A DNA stretch of 64,000 nucleotides from Bugula neritina (taxonomy: Eukaryota; Bryozoa; Gymnolaemata; Cheilostomatida; Bugulidae): the NCBI GenBank assembly GCA_964035545.1, contig OZ037772.1:5949389-6013388 (forward strand), given 5' to 3'. The translations under genes were made by a program, and so were the position numbers. This document shows, in pieces, positions 43,701 through 57,404 of the stretch. Within the stretch, counting starts at the first letter, position 1; every line of letters begins with the position of its first letter. Under the pieces are notes generated by a model. It was not told the DNA's origin. It did not search any database and worked only from the letters and a program-made list of their open reading frames with translations.

Positions 43701-46700
43701 AGCCCCTCCCTTAAAAAGAATACAAATTCTTCTGCAGAAATAAGGCTATGTATATCTAGTAGGAAAGAACTAGAAGAACTAAAACTTATAAATCATTTGT
43801 GGTTTTTGTGGTAAATGTCTGTCATTGTTGTAAATGTAGGAAAGTAGTTCAAATTGATAAAGTTAGGTTAGTAGCTTCCCATATGGTGAATATAAACCTG
43901 CCTTGTGCATATTACCCCACCTAGCTAATTTACACTAAAGTCCTAATATGCAAAAATGAGGTTGATTTTATAGTTGTTGGTTACTGTACCTTTTAATAAT
44001 TTATATTGCATGTTTTAATAAAAGCCCATACATGCCCTTTATAGGCTTTGGCATATGGTAAACCAATATCTTGAAAGGAATAACAGTACAACGTGAAAGA
44101 AGTTAAAACAAATCAGAAATTATGGAACAAATGATCTAATTTTTTCTCAAAACTCAAACTCAAAACTCTGGTAACCGGATAACATATAAAGAAGCAATTT
44201 ATGGCGCAGTTCCAATCTTGTTTCACTAACCGACCCTCAAGGTCAATGACCCCATGACCTCTTCATCCACCTGAACTGTGTTAATGAGACACATCTGGGC
44301 TCAACCGTAGAGAGCAATGGCATATGGAAAAATGACAATAATCAAATTGCAATTGTTTCATTGAATTTTAAATTGGTAAAGAATGGTTTATGGATGAAAA
44401 AGCAGTAGTATGCTAGTTAGTATATCATTGTAACTGATAACTAGATGTAACTAGCTCAGCCCAGCTAGCTGACTGAGGTTTATATCAATCACGTTGTTTG
44501 GGGACACGTGCTGAAATATAACAATGAAGAAGCTGCATGGCCTGTGCAGGGTAGCTGCAAACATTCCATCTGGGTTTATATCTCCTTTAAACCAAGGTGA
44601 ATAGTGATATGAAGTGATATTCTAATTGGCTGAACCTTCATTTGGGCCGTTCTGTGAATAGTGATATCTAACTTTGATGTATTCACTTCAAGTGAAGGTC
44701 AACGAATCCAGAAATGTAGAGATTGAGAACAAAAAATGACATAATTCCGACATATACTTTCAGTCCAACACTTGTCAAGTCATGCCAACTTTAGTTGATT
44801 TACTGGTGATAAAAATAGCCTTGTGTGTAAGTAGATGGGCAGTCAATAGTAACCCCATCCCAGAAAAAGAGACTCGGTCTAAAGTGACTCAGCCTAATGG
44901 AACTCGGTCTAAAAAGACTCAGTCTAAAGAGACTCAGTCTAAATGTGTATTAAAATTTCCTTAGTTGAGTATTTCAGTCAAAACAATGAGTCTAGCTGGA
45001 AGAAAGCCAGTTCACTGTTATACAACTACTAGATATGACTAAGTGTTTCTACTCCAAAAATACCAATAATATTTACACTCAGTATGTATTAAGTAACCTA
45101 TACCATAGAGTCAACATTAAGCTAATCCTATTTTGACATTTGTTCATCCCTGTACTAATATTTCCTTTTGACGTAATATAAGGGTCTCAAGAAACAAGCA
45201 ATAATCCTAATGGGTCTCTGAATAATCTGTACTTTTCTATTTTAGTCTAAAAACATGTCTAAGCTGGGTTACAAGGCACAATGGTGCTGGTGCCTTGAGA
45301 ACTTTGTGCTTACAAACAAAACTTATAAAAGTGGTTTTTAGTCATGAAAACCACTGATAGGTATTGGAATACATCAGTTAAGGCTGCTTAAAATTCCTCA
45401 TAACCTGAACATTTTTTAGAAGAAATTGAAAAAAGACTGTGTTCTAGATTAGAAATCTAGCAAGAAGAATTTCAACCCAGTACACCCCTAACCAAAATTT
45501 ATTAAGAAAATGAAAGAACGTAGGCTATTTCAATTTTTCCACTCTCTCTTTCTTGCAGTCAGTAGATACGACTATGACTGTTTTATGGATTAGGCTTAAA
45601 TTTGGTTGCAGTTCTCAGTGCAGCTCTGTTGTCAGCTGTCTGCTGCCAAGAACTCAAGTTTATATTTCTCCACTACTGCTCCTAAATTCCTATATTTATT
45701 CTATTATTCTCAATGCTATTCTAAAAACCCAACAAATGTGCATTGTAGGGTCATCAGTATCATAACAGATCACATATCACAAAGCTGACTGGATTATATA
45801 AAACAGTTTGACCCAGCAGTGACCACTTGAGTTTTCAATTACTAAACTAATCGGTTTCCCATTCTTCTTATTTGTTAGCTTCAGAGTTTATAACTTATAT
45901 GAAGCCCAAAGACCTGCCCCACTGAATGAATTGATGAAATGAGCCGGGTAGGTTGGCTATAAGGACAGTTGTCTGTATGTCTGTCTGTTAATGTGAAGGG
46001 ATTTTGATCCAAACTGATCCAGTTTAAAACAAATAGACAGACTGGCCTCTTTGCATATGTTTCAGCTGATAGTTTACATCTAGAGTCTAAACACTACAGG
46101 AGAATAGTCCAGCTTATCTGCCCACCAATAGCACCCTGTCTCGGCATGTGTGGTGAAGCCAACTAACACCATGTCTGTCTGTCTGTCTGAATTTGATTGA
46201 GCAGTCATTGTTGGGAGTTCTTACACAAAAGTCCCACACTTTGGCTTGTTGTAAACTCATTTCCAGGCATTAATTTGAATGACATCCACAATTTTTTATA
46301 TAAAATTATCCGATCTTTCCAAATGCAAAAACATGTTTTTGCTTTTATAATTTCAAAAAGATCAATGAACTATAAAATAGCAGAGTTTTGTCTCTCATGT
46401 GGTTAGATTTGAGGTTACTCTGTTCATATATCACTCAGTGCAGCGCTGTAGACTATCAGTGGAGCCTGGGATCTATTACTTCGTGTCACAGGAGTTCAAA
46501 TGCCCCTAATTTGGAGTTCAACATTTTTCAACATCCTCTTTATATACGAAAGCAAAGCAACCAAATGATCATTTTTCATATGAAAGGAAGTGGTATTGAC
46601 CACATCACAGTTATTTCCACTTGGCCTTACTGCGTTATATTATCAGTTCAAACATTGAGTTCCAAATTTTAATAGCCTAAACTCTGTAGTTTTCTTAATA

Positions 46701-49700
46701 AAACTTGGTTATAGAACTCATGGTAGTCTCCTAGTTAAATAATGGCCTCTTGATTTCTACTTCACTGAGTGGTAGAGAAATGGGAAGGTATTTAGATGCA
46801 GTAGTGGAGAAATTGAGATAGCCTAAGTTTTTTCACTTTCTTAATAAACTTTGGTTTGGGGCGTGGGTTGAAACTACTGCAAGAACAAACTTTTTCGCTA
46901 CATTTTTCATCTAAAATACAGCCACCTTTGCATATTATGACTATAACTGTTTTTATTAGCAAGTTGAAAGTATTAAGGCTGGAAAGAGCATCATTTGCTC
47001 ACTTGAACAGGCAACAAGCAGAAATAATGGTGAACAGTAAAATACAATGAAAATAAAAATATCGAAAGTAAAAGTGACTTACAGTAGAAGAGCACGGAAT
47101 CTATTGTGAAGGACACTGTAGGAAGAGTGAGTAATAACTGAGAGTGAGTAATAACTGAGAGTACTGATAGTGAGTAATAACTGAGAGCGAGTAGTGACTG
47201 AAAGTGAGTAGTAACTCAGAGTGAGAAGTTACTGAGAGATAGTAGAGACTGAAAACAGTAACCAATTGTGAGTTATATATTATTGAACCACAAAAAATGA
47301 AAGAAAGTAGCTAAAAACAACTGGAACTGCGTAAGGAATTATCTCCTCCATATTGGAAAGACAACTCTCAACATAACTATACTGTTATAAACTTACGCTG
47401 CTTTGGTGAAGTAGAGTGCTGCCAGAACTTTGACCTCTCTGTCACTCTGAACCTGTCTCTGCTGAGAAAGGTGACCGGGTACAAACTTGGAAGGCAGCAG
47501 GTCTAGAGGCAGCGGTCTCGCCCACTACAGACAGCCATATTATTACTATTACTTGTAGCAGAGCTACCAAATTATACAGACCACTTACACTTGGTGAATT
47601 ATATTCATGATGTCATCTCCGCCATTTTTTTCAGATGTTGACAATAAAATAAAGCAGTAAAGTAATACATGACATATTTTACATTACATATACTAGTAAT
47701 ATAAGTAATATGTGACAGATTTCACATTACAAATACTAGTAATATATGTGATATATTCTCATGGTGCCTACAGAAACCAAATAAATGCGGGATTCCCTCT
47801 TTTTCAAACCATATAAATTTGGAGTTGTTCTCCTTTTCAGATTTAAAACATGTTTTTAAGGCGTTAATGGGAAATTGAACCTGAACCAAACTTTTAGCAG
47901 AAGCTTTTTGAAATATGTGGCAAATTAAAAATATATATATATAAACCTAAAATAAACAGCTGTTTACACGAAATGAATGACAATATTCAATCTGGCGAAC
48001 ATTATCAACACTCAACTCCATATTATGTAAAATTAAAATAAAACGCCCTTCAGCAAATTATCGACAATTTCCAAATCCTCAGTCAACTTCGTGAAGTGAA
48101 TTATTTGACATGTAGACATGAAGTTGTCTTCTCACCTTGAAATTCTCTGTGACGGAAGGTAGAGCGTTACTGTGCTGTAGGAGGGAGCCCTTGTCGTCCA
48201 TGTGGAGACTCTTCAGGGCCTCCCTGTCCGACATCATTTCCCTCTTCTTCATCTCATCGAACCCACCCTGATCTCTAATCCTGTTCACGTTTACTACAAG
48301 CAGACAGGCATTGATGTCTACACATGTGCAGCTGTACACTAGAGGCAATTATAAGTAGATAAGATACAAGGCAAGGTAGTTATGATGTAAATATTTGTGT
48401 AACATTTAAAGGCAGATGTATAAAAGACACACAGACAGACATACGGAGAGACACGCAGACAGGCACAGTGGAGAGACACACAGACAGACATAGTAGGTAG
48501 ACCCACAGACAGACCCACCTCTCTCATCCTCAAGCAGCTCAAAGTAGTGATACTGTTTCAACTCTTTATCTGCTTTCCAGCTGACTCGTTTTTTGGCTGA
48601 CTTTGTAACTGACGTGTCCATTGGCTCATTCTAGAACAAACAACCAATCAGAAGTGACGCTTCGTGGAAGAGATAGTCAGCTAAAGTCTAAGTGAAATGC
48701 ACCGTAGAATTACTACAAACACTTGGAGAACACTTCAAGTATGAAACAATCATTTTAATAAACTTTCAAACACTCCTTAAAAATGAAAAGTTGGTTTTGG
48801 AACATATACACTTTAATAGGCAAAATTGATGTCTAATCTCTAAACTTTCAGCATTACATATAAACTGAAATATAGACATCAATTGAAATAAACTGCTCCC
48901 TCAACATCTCACGGTTCCATTTCTCACAAAACTCCATCAGTCACGGGAAGGGCTTGGACCTCCGCTCTGTAGCTTATGTATGTGTGTAGGGACAACACGG
49001 CTAAATTTAACAGATCTGTGAGTTAAATCTGGTATTTTACTATGTCACAAATTGAGGTTCCAGGACCCACAGCTTAGTGAGATACGGAGGGAACACTTAT
49101 AAATTCTTTTTTTACCAGATAAGATTTGAGATTTCTGCTTATCAACATTGTTTCCACCTTTCTATATATAACAGAATATATTTTCCATGATCAATATCCA
49201 ATGTGTGTGCACACGGTATTACCTTGAGGTCATCTGGATTGGACAGACTGGAGACTGTGCTTTCTACAGGAGAGGTTCTGTCTGATGAGCTGTGACCAGA
49301 CGGGTGGGGTGGTGAGACGCCCGACGGTCCTTCAAACGTGTCTTTATAGAACTGAACAAAAAGTTAATAAATAATACAGGTTTCAACCCAAGTTATCAAG
49401 AAAACTACCAACAGGCCAGATACCACCTTTACAATAAAAAAATTGCTAAGAAACGAAATATCAATCAGGTGAATTGGGATACAGAGATTAAAGTGTTTTG
49501 GTAACTTATTTGTAGACATCAGAAGATGTACGAGTTCTCTTTCAGCAGCAGCTGATTAACAATCTAGAGTAGAGACTGGGGGGGAGGGGGGTCAAACAAG
49601 CATCATTTTCAAAATAGGTTACCAGTAACTAAAAACCCAAATGTCCTTCATAACTATACATGTTTACTTCCAGCTAAGCTACTATTGGGTCTGTCACTAC

Positions 49701-52700
49701 AAATGATTCATAAGTTTAATTCAAAATTAAAAAAAAACCGAATTATAGTAACTGAATATGTAACATAACATACACTAGGAGGAGCTACGACTGGAGAGAC
49801 GGGGGTCTGGGGTGGAGAGGTAGGACTGGTAGGGGTTTTATTGACAGATCGCTTCTTCTTAGGGACTGGAGTGCGCGGCTGCAACAACGCTGCCATGAAT
49901 CCATCGCTGTCTTGCACATGAGCAGCTAAAACAAAGAAGTCATATATCACAGATAAATACAGAGTGAATGGTAAAACAGATATCATGAGTAATTTGAGCT
50001 CAAGCAGCATATGAACATACATTTTCATAACGCACAACAGTAGATATGCAATTACATCAAATCTAAATGCACAAGGAACTATTGTACAAAGTGAGAAAGA
50101 TAATGATCATCAGCGAGTTTAACAATAATTGTATTACGTTTTGGAAGGGGAGCGATAAGCTTTGCTTTCCCAAAATCTTCCTCTTTATTTATATCTATTT
50201 TAGGTTTCTTCAATTCTGCTCGGATATCAGAAATGCCAGCGAGTTCTATATTCGTTCTGCACATGTAAATTACAAAAAAACTCACATAAGTTTGTATACA
50301 GTACAGTATTAGGTGACAGAAAGAGATAGGATGTGAATCACTTCCCAGAAGACATTGCAACATATGAACAGCCCTACTACATATTATTGTATTGCAGGCA
50401 ATTAAAAAGGCTCAAGATGGAATACAATGAGGACACATTGCACTGTAAATTCAAATGGACTCATTATGCTCCATTTAATTTTATATATAATTCCATTATT
50501 GCCAAAGTTGCAATGATTTTCTAGAATTTCGATAGAATGTTTATTGCTGGGCTGTTCATTATCTTTGCATTTTATGTATTATGGCGAGCAGCATTGCTTT
50601 TGGCCATAAACTAGGCAATTGATAGACCTAGTGATTTGATTATATTTATTTGTTAATATAATATATTACATACATTCAATGAGCAAAGGCAGGAAACCAT
50701 AAATTATAAAAATATAAAAAAAATGTTGAGCACCAAAGTTCACCGGTACAATCTTATAAAGGTACATAAAATCCTTATAAAAAGGAAAAGCGTCTGCTAA
50801 TTTCATCAATAACTCCACATACCGACCCTTTATAACAGACAACATAACATGGGAGAGAGTAACATCGGTTATCAATGAAATAGCATAGCCTTAGGTTTGC
50901 ACCTGACTAGAAGATAAACTGGAAGGAGAGATTAAACCTCCACTCGATAATAGTGAACATTGTCTAAAAGTCTGACAAGTAACTAAATCATGTAAGGACA
51001 AGTTAGAGGTTTGATCCCTGCTTACAGTTCGTTATATATCGATACCCAATATGTGGGAAAAACCGACCAATAAGGTCGTGATTCATCAAGAAAAAAACTT
51101 GTAAAGCTGTAAAAGAGCTTCATGGACACACCAACTGCGTGTAACCGTGGCCAACCTTCGACCACACACCTTTTCTGAGACGCACTGGCAGCAGAAACCA
51201 GTGGTTTGGCAGCAGGGGTGGATTTAGCTGGTTTACTACCCCGGGGTTTGGGTTTAATAACCCCGGCCTCAACTCCTGCACTCCGCTCCTTTACGTTGTG
51301 CTGTTTAGCAGTGGTTCTCTCCGTTTCAGACTTAGACCCCTCCTTGAAGATGGTGGGAGGGGGCGGCGACGGAACGTCCGTGTTGAGATGCTCAGAGGAA
51401 TGAGGTGGAGATTTGATTTTCGGTTTGTGTTCAGATTTTTCACTCGACTTGTGTTTTTTCTTCTTTTTTTCTGCAATAATTTAACCAGCTACAAGCAATG
51501 CAGCTACAGGTAAACGTAGTAGGAAAGAGAAAAAGAAATGCCGGCAATAATCACCAGGAAATTATTCTGTATTTACGATAATAAAAAAGGAAATACCTGG
51601 CCTACAGCTATTTTCAGTGACCCAAACGAATGAATTAGTCTCAGTGATAAGATTTTTGGCAAAAAACTATTGGTTAGCAATGAATTCAAAGACCAAAAAC
51701 AGTTCCCAAACAAAACTTCTAAACACATAATCAATAGTGATTATGATTTGGCAAAAAGAGGCACTTATTCATTCAAGTTTCACTATTGAGTGCTGAAGTT
51801 ACATAAAACTAACTTGAGAAAATTGTCTGACCAGCCAATTTGTATTAGCAAATTTTATTCAATGGGTGGATGTCAGAAAATGTGACTATTTCAATAAAGA
51901 CAGATTCCATAATTATGTGTCAAAAGTACAACAGGTCCATGTATAACATAAACATAGCATAGCAACAATGGTTAGTCCCACTTCCATCTCCTATATGTTA
52001 TATTAGTTTAACAAATATTAATGAGTTAATGAGTACAATACTATAATATAACAAATATATAATAAGACAATGCAATAACATAACAAAAATATCTTAAAAC
52101 AAATAAAATATTATAAACCTTTATGTTCGCCATTTTTGGACGAGGAGTGAGGGTGAGCTGGAGAACTCCCTCCTGTTTTAGACTTGATAAGCTGCATCCA
52201 CTTGTCAACTGTTGCGGCTGATTTCTGCTTGATTTCTGCATTAACATTATACAAGGAGCGTATATATTAGGGCTGCACATAATTGCAGGGGTTTCAACAG
52301 TCCAACCCCCATTTTAATGGACAAACTCGCTAGTCTACTTTCAGATTAAAGTAGTGTTAACTCAATATTTTATTAAGGTAACAGGTTATACAATAACTGC
52401 ACAACTATGTCAACTCTATAACATTACGGAATATTCCAGAAAAACTAACCTTCGTCTGTATGTTTACTGAGGCCTTTGATAATCTTAGCCGTGGAGTTTG
52501 CCTTCAGCATGTCCATAGAGACGGGCAGGTTCTGAAACGTCTCCAACAACAGCACCAGGACGGGGGTCTCGTTGAGCTCCCTAAACTCTGACAGCCACTC
52601 GTGTAACGTAGCCCAGGCTCCCAGTGACAGCAGCCTGCGTATCAGACAGAGTGATGAGCAACAGTACAAAGATGAGGGAGGACAGCTTCTTAACTAATCA

Positions 52701-55700
52701 CACTTCTTTGTAGTAAATTTCTGTGTTATTACTTATTTTGGATTTTAAATGGGAGAAACCTTTCCTAATGGTAATTTCATGCATCCAAGGCTTAATTTTG
52801 TTTTTAAAAAACACTAGATAGAAAAATTTCAATTCTTATTAAAATAGAAATTGGCTTCAAAATGCAGTTAGTTCATGGAGTCAAAGAGCTTTGCATAATT
52901 TAAACATCAACTGAGCCTTCAACAATATCTTGCAAAATTGAGAAAATACACCCATTCAGTTATTACCAAGTCAATGAGACAGAATTATGAGTGAACAGTA
53001 AAAAAGAAAGACAACTCCATATCTACATAGATGGCCATCATCAGAGTTATACAAGGTGTATAATAATAAAGTGTGGATTTAATATTTACACAGTAATTCA
53101 ACTAACTGTACATATGAACATATTTTACATTTGTGAATCACCAGAAAAAGACAACAACTAACAACATTGTATTTCATCACAAAATTATTACTTCACAACA
53201 GCAAAATTTCTAATACAACTAACAAGATATGTACAAATATTCAAATGTCAAATTCAACTACAAATTTGAACACAGCACTGAAATAAATTTCCTACTTCTA
53301 AAGTAAAGACGAATAGCTATAAATTCCAATGTAACGTAATGTGTATACAATTTAGAAGTCAGGTGACTGAGTCAATAGCTTTAAAACCCTAAACATTACT
53401 GTCAACAATACATATTGAAGTTACCCCCCCCCTCCTCCTAGTGGCGTTGGACACAGCACTTACAGGTGAAATGATGACTTCTAGGGTAGAGCAAGGCTAA
53501 GTTGAAAATTGTGCTACGTTTTCTTGAACCTGTGCTTATCATTACTGTGTTAGAAGTTAGTTAGGGTGAGGTGGAGTGAAAATTAGTTTATTTAGTGGGC
53601 AGACAATAACTTTTTGGAGAAGTAAACAGGAGTTATATAGATATAAGGAGCGATTACACTTGAAAGGAACGGTTTTTGAGTTGCTCATCAAGTTGAACTG
53701 GACTTGTAGACTTAACTATTCCCAAACCTAAACATGCTGGTACTGAGCTAGTAGGGAACAGTGAGTGACCTTTTCCTTAGCTTTACTAAAGCGTTGATTT
53801 CAACTTTCCATGTCAAAATACATACAAGACCAGACTATAACTAGTTGTTGGTTTGGGATGCCAGTGTGGTTGTTGTGATGGCTTTATAATTGGCATATTA
53901 CAAGTTACGTAATGATAAACAAAGTACCACCTTGAAACACTTCACACATAACCTGTATGTTATTGTTATGTTATTGCTTGTCAGATGGTATAATAAGAGA
54001 ATCAATAAGTTACACTCAAATAATAATGGCCTTCATTCAGAATGAAGGACTTATTATCTATTATTCTATTTCATGCACTCAAATAGCTGTCAGTATTTAC
54101 CAACCAACACATGGCACCACTCAGCAGTAGCCAGCAACTGTGTCTGTACTAGGAAATGGTTACAATGAACATTTATGTTCAATTTAATTTCATTCAATTT
54201 TTCAAATGTTTTAATTCAACAAAGCCTGAATTTATCAATTGATTACTGCTATTCATGCTTTGTTTAATTAAAAAACAACCACATACATGAAGATATACAT
54301 GGAAGACATTCTTCTCCAAAGAACAAATTTACTGATGGTAGTCTTTATGGTTAAAATATGACAATCTATTTTTAGAAAACTAACTTAGCTGCCTAATGGA
54401 GGCAGACAAGATGTACTTTCCTACTGACCAACTACAGTTGCTCTCTCCTAACTTCTTTCAGTCTACTTACATATAGCAGCTGAGAGACTGAAAGCTAAGT
54501 CCATGAGTTGTTTATGACAATATAAGCACAAGTTCCAGAATGAAAAGAATAGGGGGGGGGCTAAATACTACTGAGGGGGGGTGTCACATAGGCTTTGCAA
54601 TTCAGCTAATATTTCAGTTGCCGAATTTCCCAAAGTGACTTTACTACAAGACTGGCAGTATTTTAGGAGAAAGTTTCACACAAAATAAATAACAAATAAA
54701 TGACTAACCAATTGATAAATTTACAATTTAGAAATCTAGTAAGGCATGATACACTAGGGAAATGAACTAATAATAAAGCCAACTAGTAAATAAGAAATAA
54801 ATGAAAAGTACAAAAACTTATGTCAATGCTTCATACTTGCTAAGCACTGCTTCATCGTGTGTGGAGTTGATAACATTGAGAAAGAGGCAGATGTGTTCAA
54901 CTGTAACTCCCAGCTGCTTCATGCAACTACAACATCAAGTTTCAACGGTAAAATGGTGATGAGAAAACACATAATGTCTATATTCAACACTAGTTATGCC
55001 ATCAATAGATTTACTAGAACCTGCACCAACCTATCTAACATCATAGAGCTACTAAAACTATTGCATTCATTGCAAGTTTGTTTACACTCGCAGAAAGAAT
55101 AAATATAACCCCAGCCAACAATTAGCACAGACAAAGAGACTCACAAATAACACAAATCATTATAACATCAACATATTAATTTAATTTATTGAATATTATT
55201 TTCATTAGTAAAATATAATAGCTATTGGGACAACTCCCATGCTGTCCATCCTAGTGGATCATCTAGCATTCAATAGCCATGATGTAACTTACTTATTAAA
55301 TTTAACACAATCCTCAACACTCTTCAGCCCACCATCACCATCGAGAAACTGGGAAATGGCATTGAGCAGCTGCTCACCAGTTAAACTAATTATTGGTCCC
55401 TGGAAAAACAATACCAAATAATAATATAAATATGGTCAAGATTGAAATTCAAAAGGCCATCATCAGGCTTGAACTTGGCTACATTACAAGTGACAGAGGA
55501 TAAAATATGCAAAACAAAGGACTGAAAGAGTACGCATTTCCCAAATTAGTTGACTAGTCTAGTAAAATGATCATTAACAGTAAGTTGGAACAAGCCTCAA
55601 TTACTATTGGCTATAAAACTAAGACCGGTTTAAACAGGAATGCAATACAACTAGTGACGATTAGTCTGCATATGCGCCACAACCTAAAGCGTATGAAGTT

Positions 55701-56173
55701 ACACTCAACAATGGCGGTTTCTAAGGAGTAGTGGCTAAAGCCAAAGGGGACGCCACACATCAAGCAAGATTATTGAATGCTATACGATTGTTTCAAGTGG
55801 CGTTGCGTGCCCTACTTCCATGAGCACATTGTTAGTAATATTGTTCCAACATACAAGGCAGACTAGAGAGCAACGCTTGCCTGCCACCATACTCAATAAC
55901 CATCGGCAAATTACCAAACATATCGACAATAACAGGGTGGTATCTCAGCCTAATTAGGCGGCCTTATGATTACGGGTTGCAACATCAACTAAATTCTACA
56001 TAGCCTACAATTACCCATGCAATTTCATAATACTTTGGGATCACTTTGATGACACTAGTTGCTATAATATTCCCAGAATTGAGTCAAGTCCTAAGCCACT
56101 AAACTGATTTCGTAAAAATATATATATTTCATTTTTATATTATTTTAGTCATTATTACCTTTGATTTAACCAT
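40566..56173 (-). CDS. PPP1R10: PNUTS, nuclear targeting subunit of protein phosphatase 1, complete, 16 coding exons
   Basis: Nuclear PP1 regulator that directs PP1 to RNA polymerase II termination and chromatin (known for the family). Exons: 56159-56173, 55293-55399, 54837-54926, 52450-52634, 52119-52235, 51170-51470, 50138-50256, 49774-49925, 49223-49351, 48519-48630, 48136-48293, 47397-47524, 42759-42843, 41984-42187, 41451-41667, 40566-40726 (2280 nt, 759 residues; human 940). All phases agree. N-terminal TFIIS-N/LW-like helical domain (about 1-140), basic lysine-rich linker, PP1 motif KKRVSW (RVSW at 420-423) with downstream YHYFE and ERVNVNRIRD, Pro/Gly/Phe-rich and RGG region, and a CCCH finger (Cys737, Cys746, Cys752, His756). 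The order matches PNUTS exactly. The first coding exon encodes only MVKSK. The 4.5-kb intron 42844-47396 holds only repeats. Confidence 0.92.
41766..41935. mobile_element. MITE family E, best copy
   Basis: Ends ggagcagcagtggagaaa and the complement tttctccagtaccaca; interior ggtttggggtgtactgggtt and tttttgctacatttc. Other copies or parts are at 29590-29728, 33052-33124, 45408-45550, 46795-46922 and 60225-60290. This is the most repeated family in the window. Confidence 0.55.
45408..45550. mobile_element. MITE family E copy, reverse orientation
   Basis: Reverse of the 41766 copy (agaatttcaacccagtacac, ggctatttcaatttttccac). A loose extra terminal repeat lies at 45666-45686. Confidence 0.45.
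46795..46922. mobile_element. MITE family E copy
   Basis: Same order as the 41766 copy: gcagtagtggagaaattgag, ctttggtttggggcgtggg, ttcgctacatttttcatct. The right end is missing. Confidence 0.5.
47130..47260. repeat. Degenerate gagtgagtaataactga minisatellite
   Basis: Seven imperfect 17-bp units in PNUTS intron, about 140 bases below exon 47397-47524. Confidence 0.65.
48519..48630 (-). CDS. PPP1R10: PNUTS exon with RVxF PP1-docking motif
   Basis: Encodes KSAKKRVSWKADKELKQYHY and FELLEDER. RVSW fits the RVxF consensus (human PNUTS uses TVTW), and YHYF eight residues later fits the second docking motif. The next exon continues VNVNRIRD, the strongest family match. A loss of binding is not expected. 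Confidence 0.88.
48893..49097. mobile_element. MITE family B with terminal inverted repeats
   Basis: About 205 bp with ends ctccctcaacatctcacg and the complement gtgagatacggagggaac. Its interior matches the two copies at 8929-9050 and 22041-22200 in reverse orientation. In PNUTS intron. Confidence 0.55.
52119..55399 (-). CDS. PPP1R10: PNUTS N-terminal TFIIS-N/LW domain exons
   Basis: Exons 55293-55399, 54837-54926, 52450-52634 and 52119-52235 encode the helical bundle: LTGEQLLNAISQFLDGDGG, LSKLLSLGAWATLHEWLSEF and LVLLLETFQNLPVSMDMLKA. In family members this domain binds TOX4 and other nuclear partners. The KIIKGLSKH segment closes the bundle before the basic linker. Confidence 0.87.
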
Positions 56174-56683
56174 GCTTCTATTATAGAGCAATACTTTTCA
56201 TCACTGACTGGTCCAAAGATAAAATTTTCGTATTGAATGAATAAATATATACTTCTTGTAATCTGTATCAACTCTTGTTATGAAATCAAGTGTGAAATGT
56301 GCAACTCAACTTAGCGAATTAAATTCGTTTGCTTGTCTCACCAGCACGACTACTTTCAAGTATATAACAGATTGTTTCTGACGTTGTACTTGTTGCAATA
56401 GTTTTCGTCTTCTCAGCAACAGGAGTGAGTCTAGCCTGAAGCTTTATTTCTTGAAACACTTGGTTTGGATAAAACTAGATGGTGCACTCAATAAGCAAAC
56501 GGCTAGTGATAATGATTAACAAACTTAAATGGAGAGCTAATTCAAATCTGTAAACAGAGCTTAGAGCTAAAATCTAATATTATAGTTTTATAGATGAAAT
56601 TCTGCTAACTTTACTCACAATGACCACGGATCAACTACTAATTATTAACAAAAATGTTTAGCAAATAAAATAAGCGAGTTTGC

Positions 56684-56914
56684 CTAATAGAAAACACGCA
56701 GTTTCATTTCATCAAATGCTGTTATGAGTATTAGTATTTCCAAGAATTGCTTTCTCTTCGCACTACGTAGACAATCGTCAACGTCACAGTGCTTCGCTGG
56801 GGGTAGCAATGTTGAAAATTCTTTGGTCAAATTTCTTTTAGTGATTCTTTTGCCTGTAATACATATACTAACTATCAAAGATATTAAGGCTAACAAAAAG
56901 TATGTTTCGAACAA
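56684..56914 (-). CDS. Weak candidate small secreted protein, 76 codons
   Basis: Single frame starting MFETYFLLALISLIVSICITG, which reads like a signal peptide, followed by a basic mature part with two cysteines (HCDVDDC). No family recognised. It sits upstream of PNUTS on the same strand with no obvious splice partners. The antisense strand is also open over most of this length, so chance is likely. Confidence 0.15.
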   Translation of the reverse strand: MFETYFLLALISLIVSICITGKRITKRNLTKEFSTLLPPAKHCDVDDCLRSAKRKQFLEILILITAFDEMKLRVFY

Positions 56915-57404
56915 CTAAACGTAGTATTTAGAATATGAAATGCAAAAACAAGCAAAATTTAAGAAATCCAAGAGCTGCGGGAATTCTAAGTACTAACACT
57001 TACCTCGCTTTTCTATGAATGACGTGAACGTATCACAGAGATAAAACTAGTATTTTTTTTATAAATACTTTTGTTAACTTATAATAAAAAGTATAATAAA
57101 ATAAAACATAAAGTTGAAAAATAATTTTCTGTTAAAAAAATCAAAATAATTATTATTTAAAGTTTTGTTTTTTGTTTGCCCAAACAAACCGTGATCGCTT
57201 CTCCTAAGATGGAAAAGACAACTCCAAAGATGGTTATAAGAATTGTTATCAAAGCATTTGACACAGTCGTGCTGCTATGTTTGCTGCATGCTAATGTTGA
57301 CAAAAACACAAACCATGATTCCAATTTTAATCCTCCTATGTTATACATAGAGACTGCAAAAAAATTCATATTACAATTAGTATTCAATTGGTATATATAC
57401 TTGG

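Noticed and set aside
44782-44964. Plus-strand 60-codon frame ending in KETQSK repeats
   Set aside because: Short tandem repeat (aagagactcagtct) in a PNUTS intron; no domain.
45940-46210. Possible coding or mobile sequence around gtctgtctgtctg blocks
   Set aside because: Simple GTCT repeats and low-complexity DNA; no second copy in the window to prove an element.
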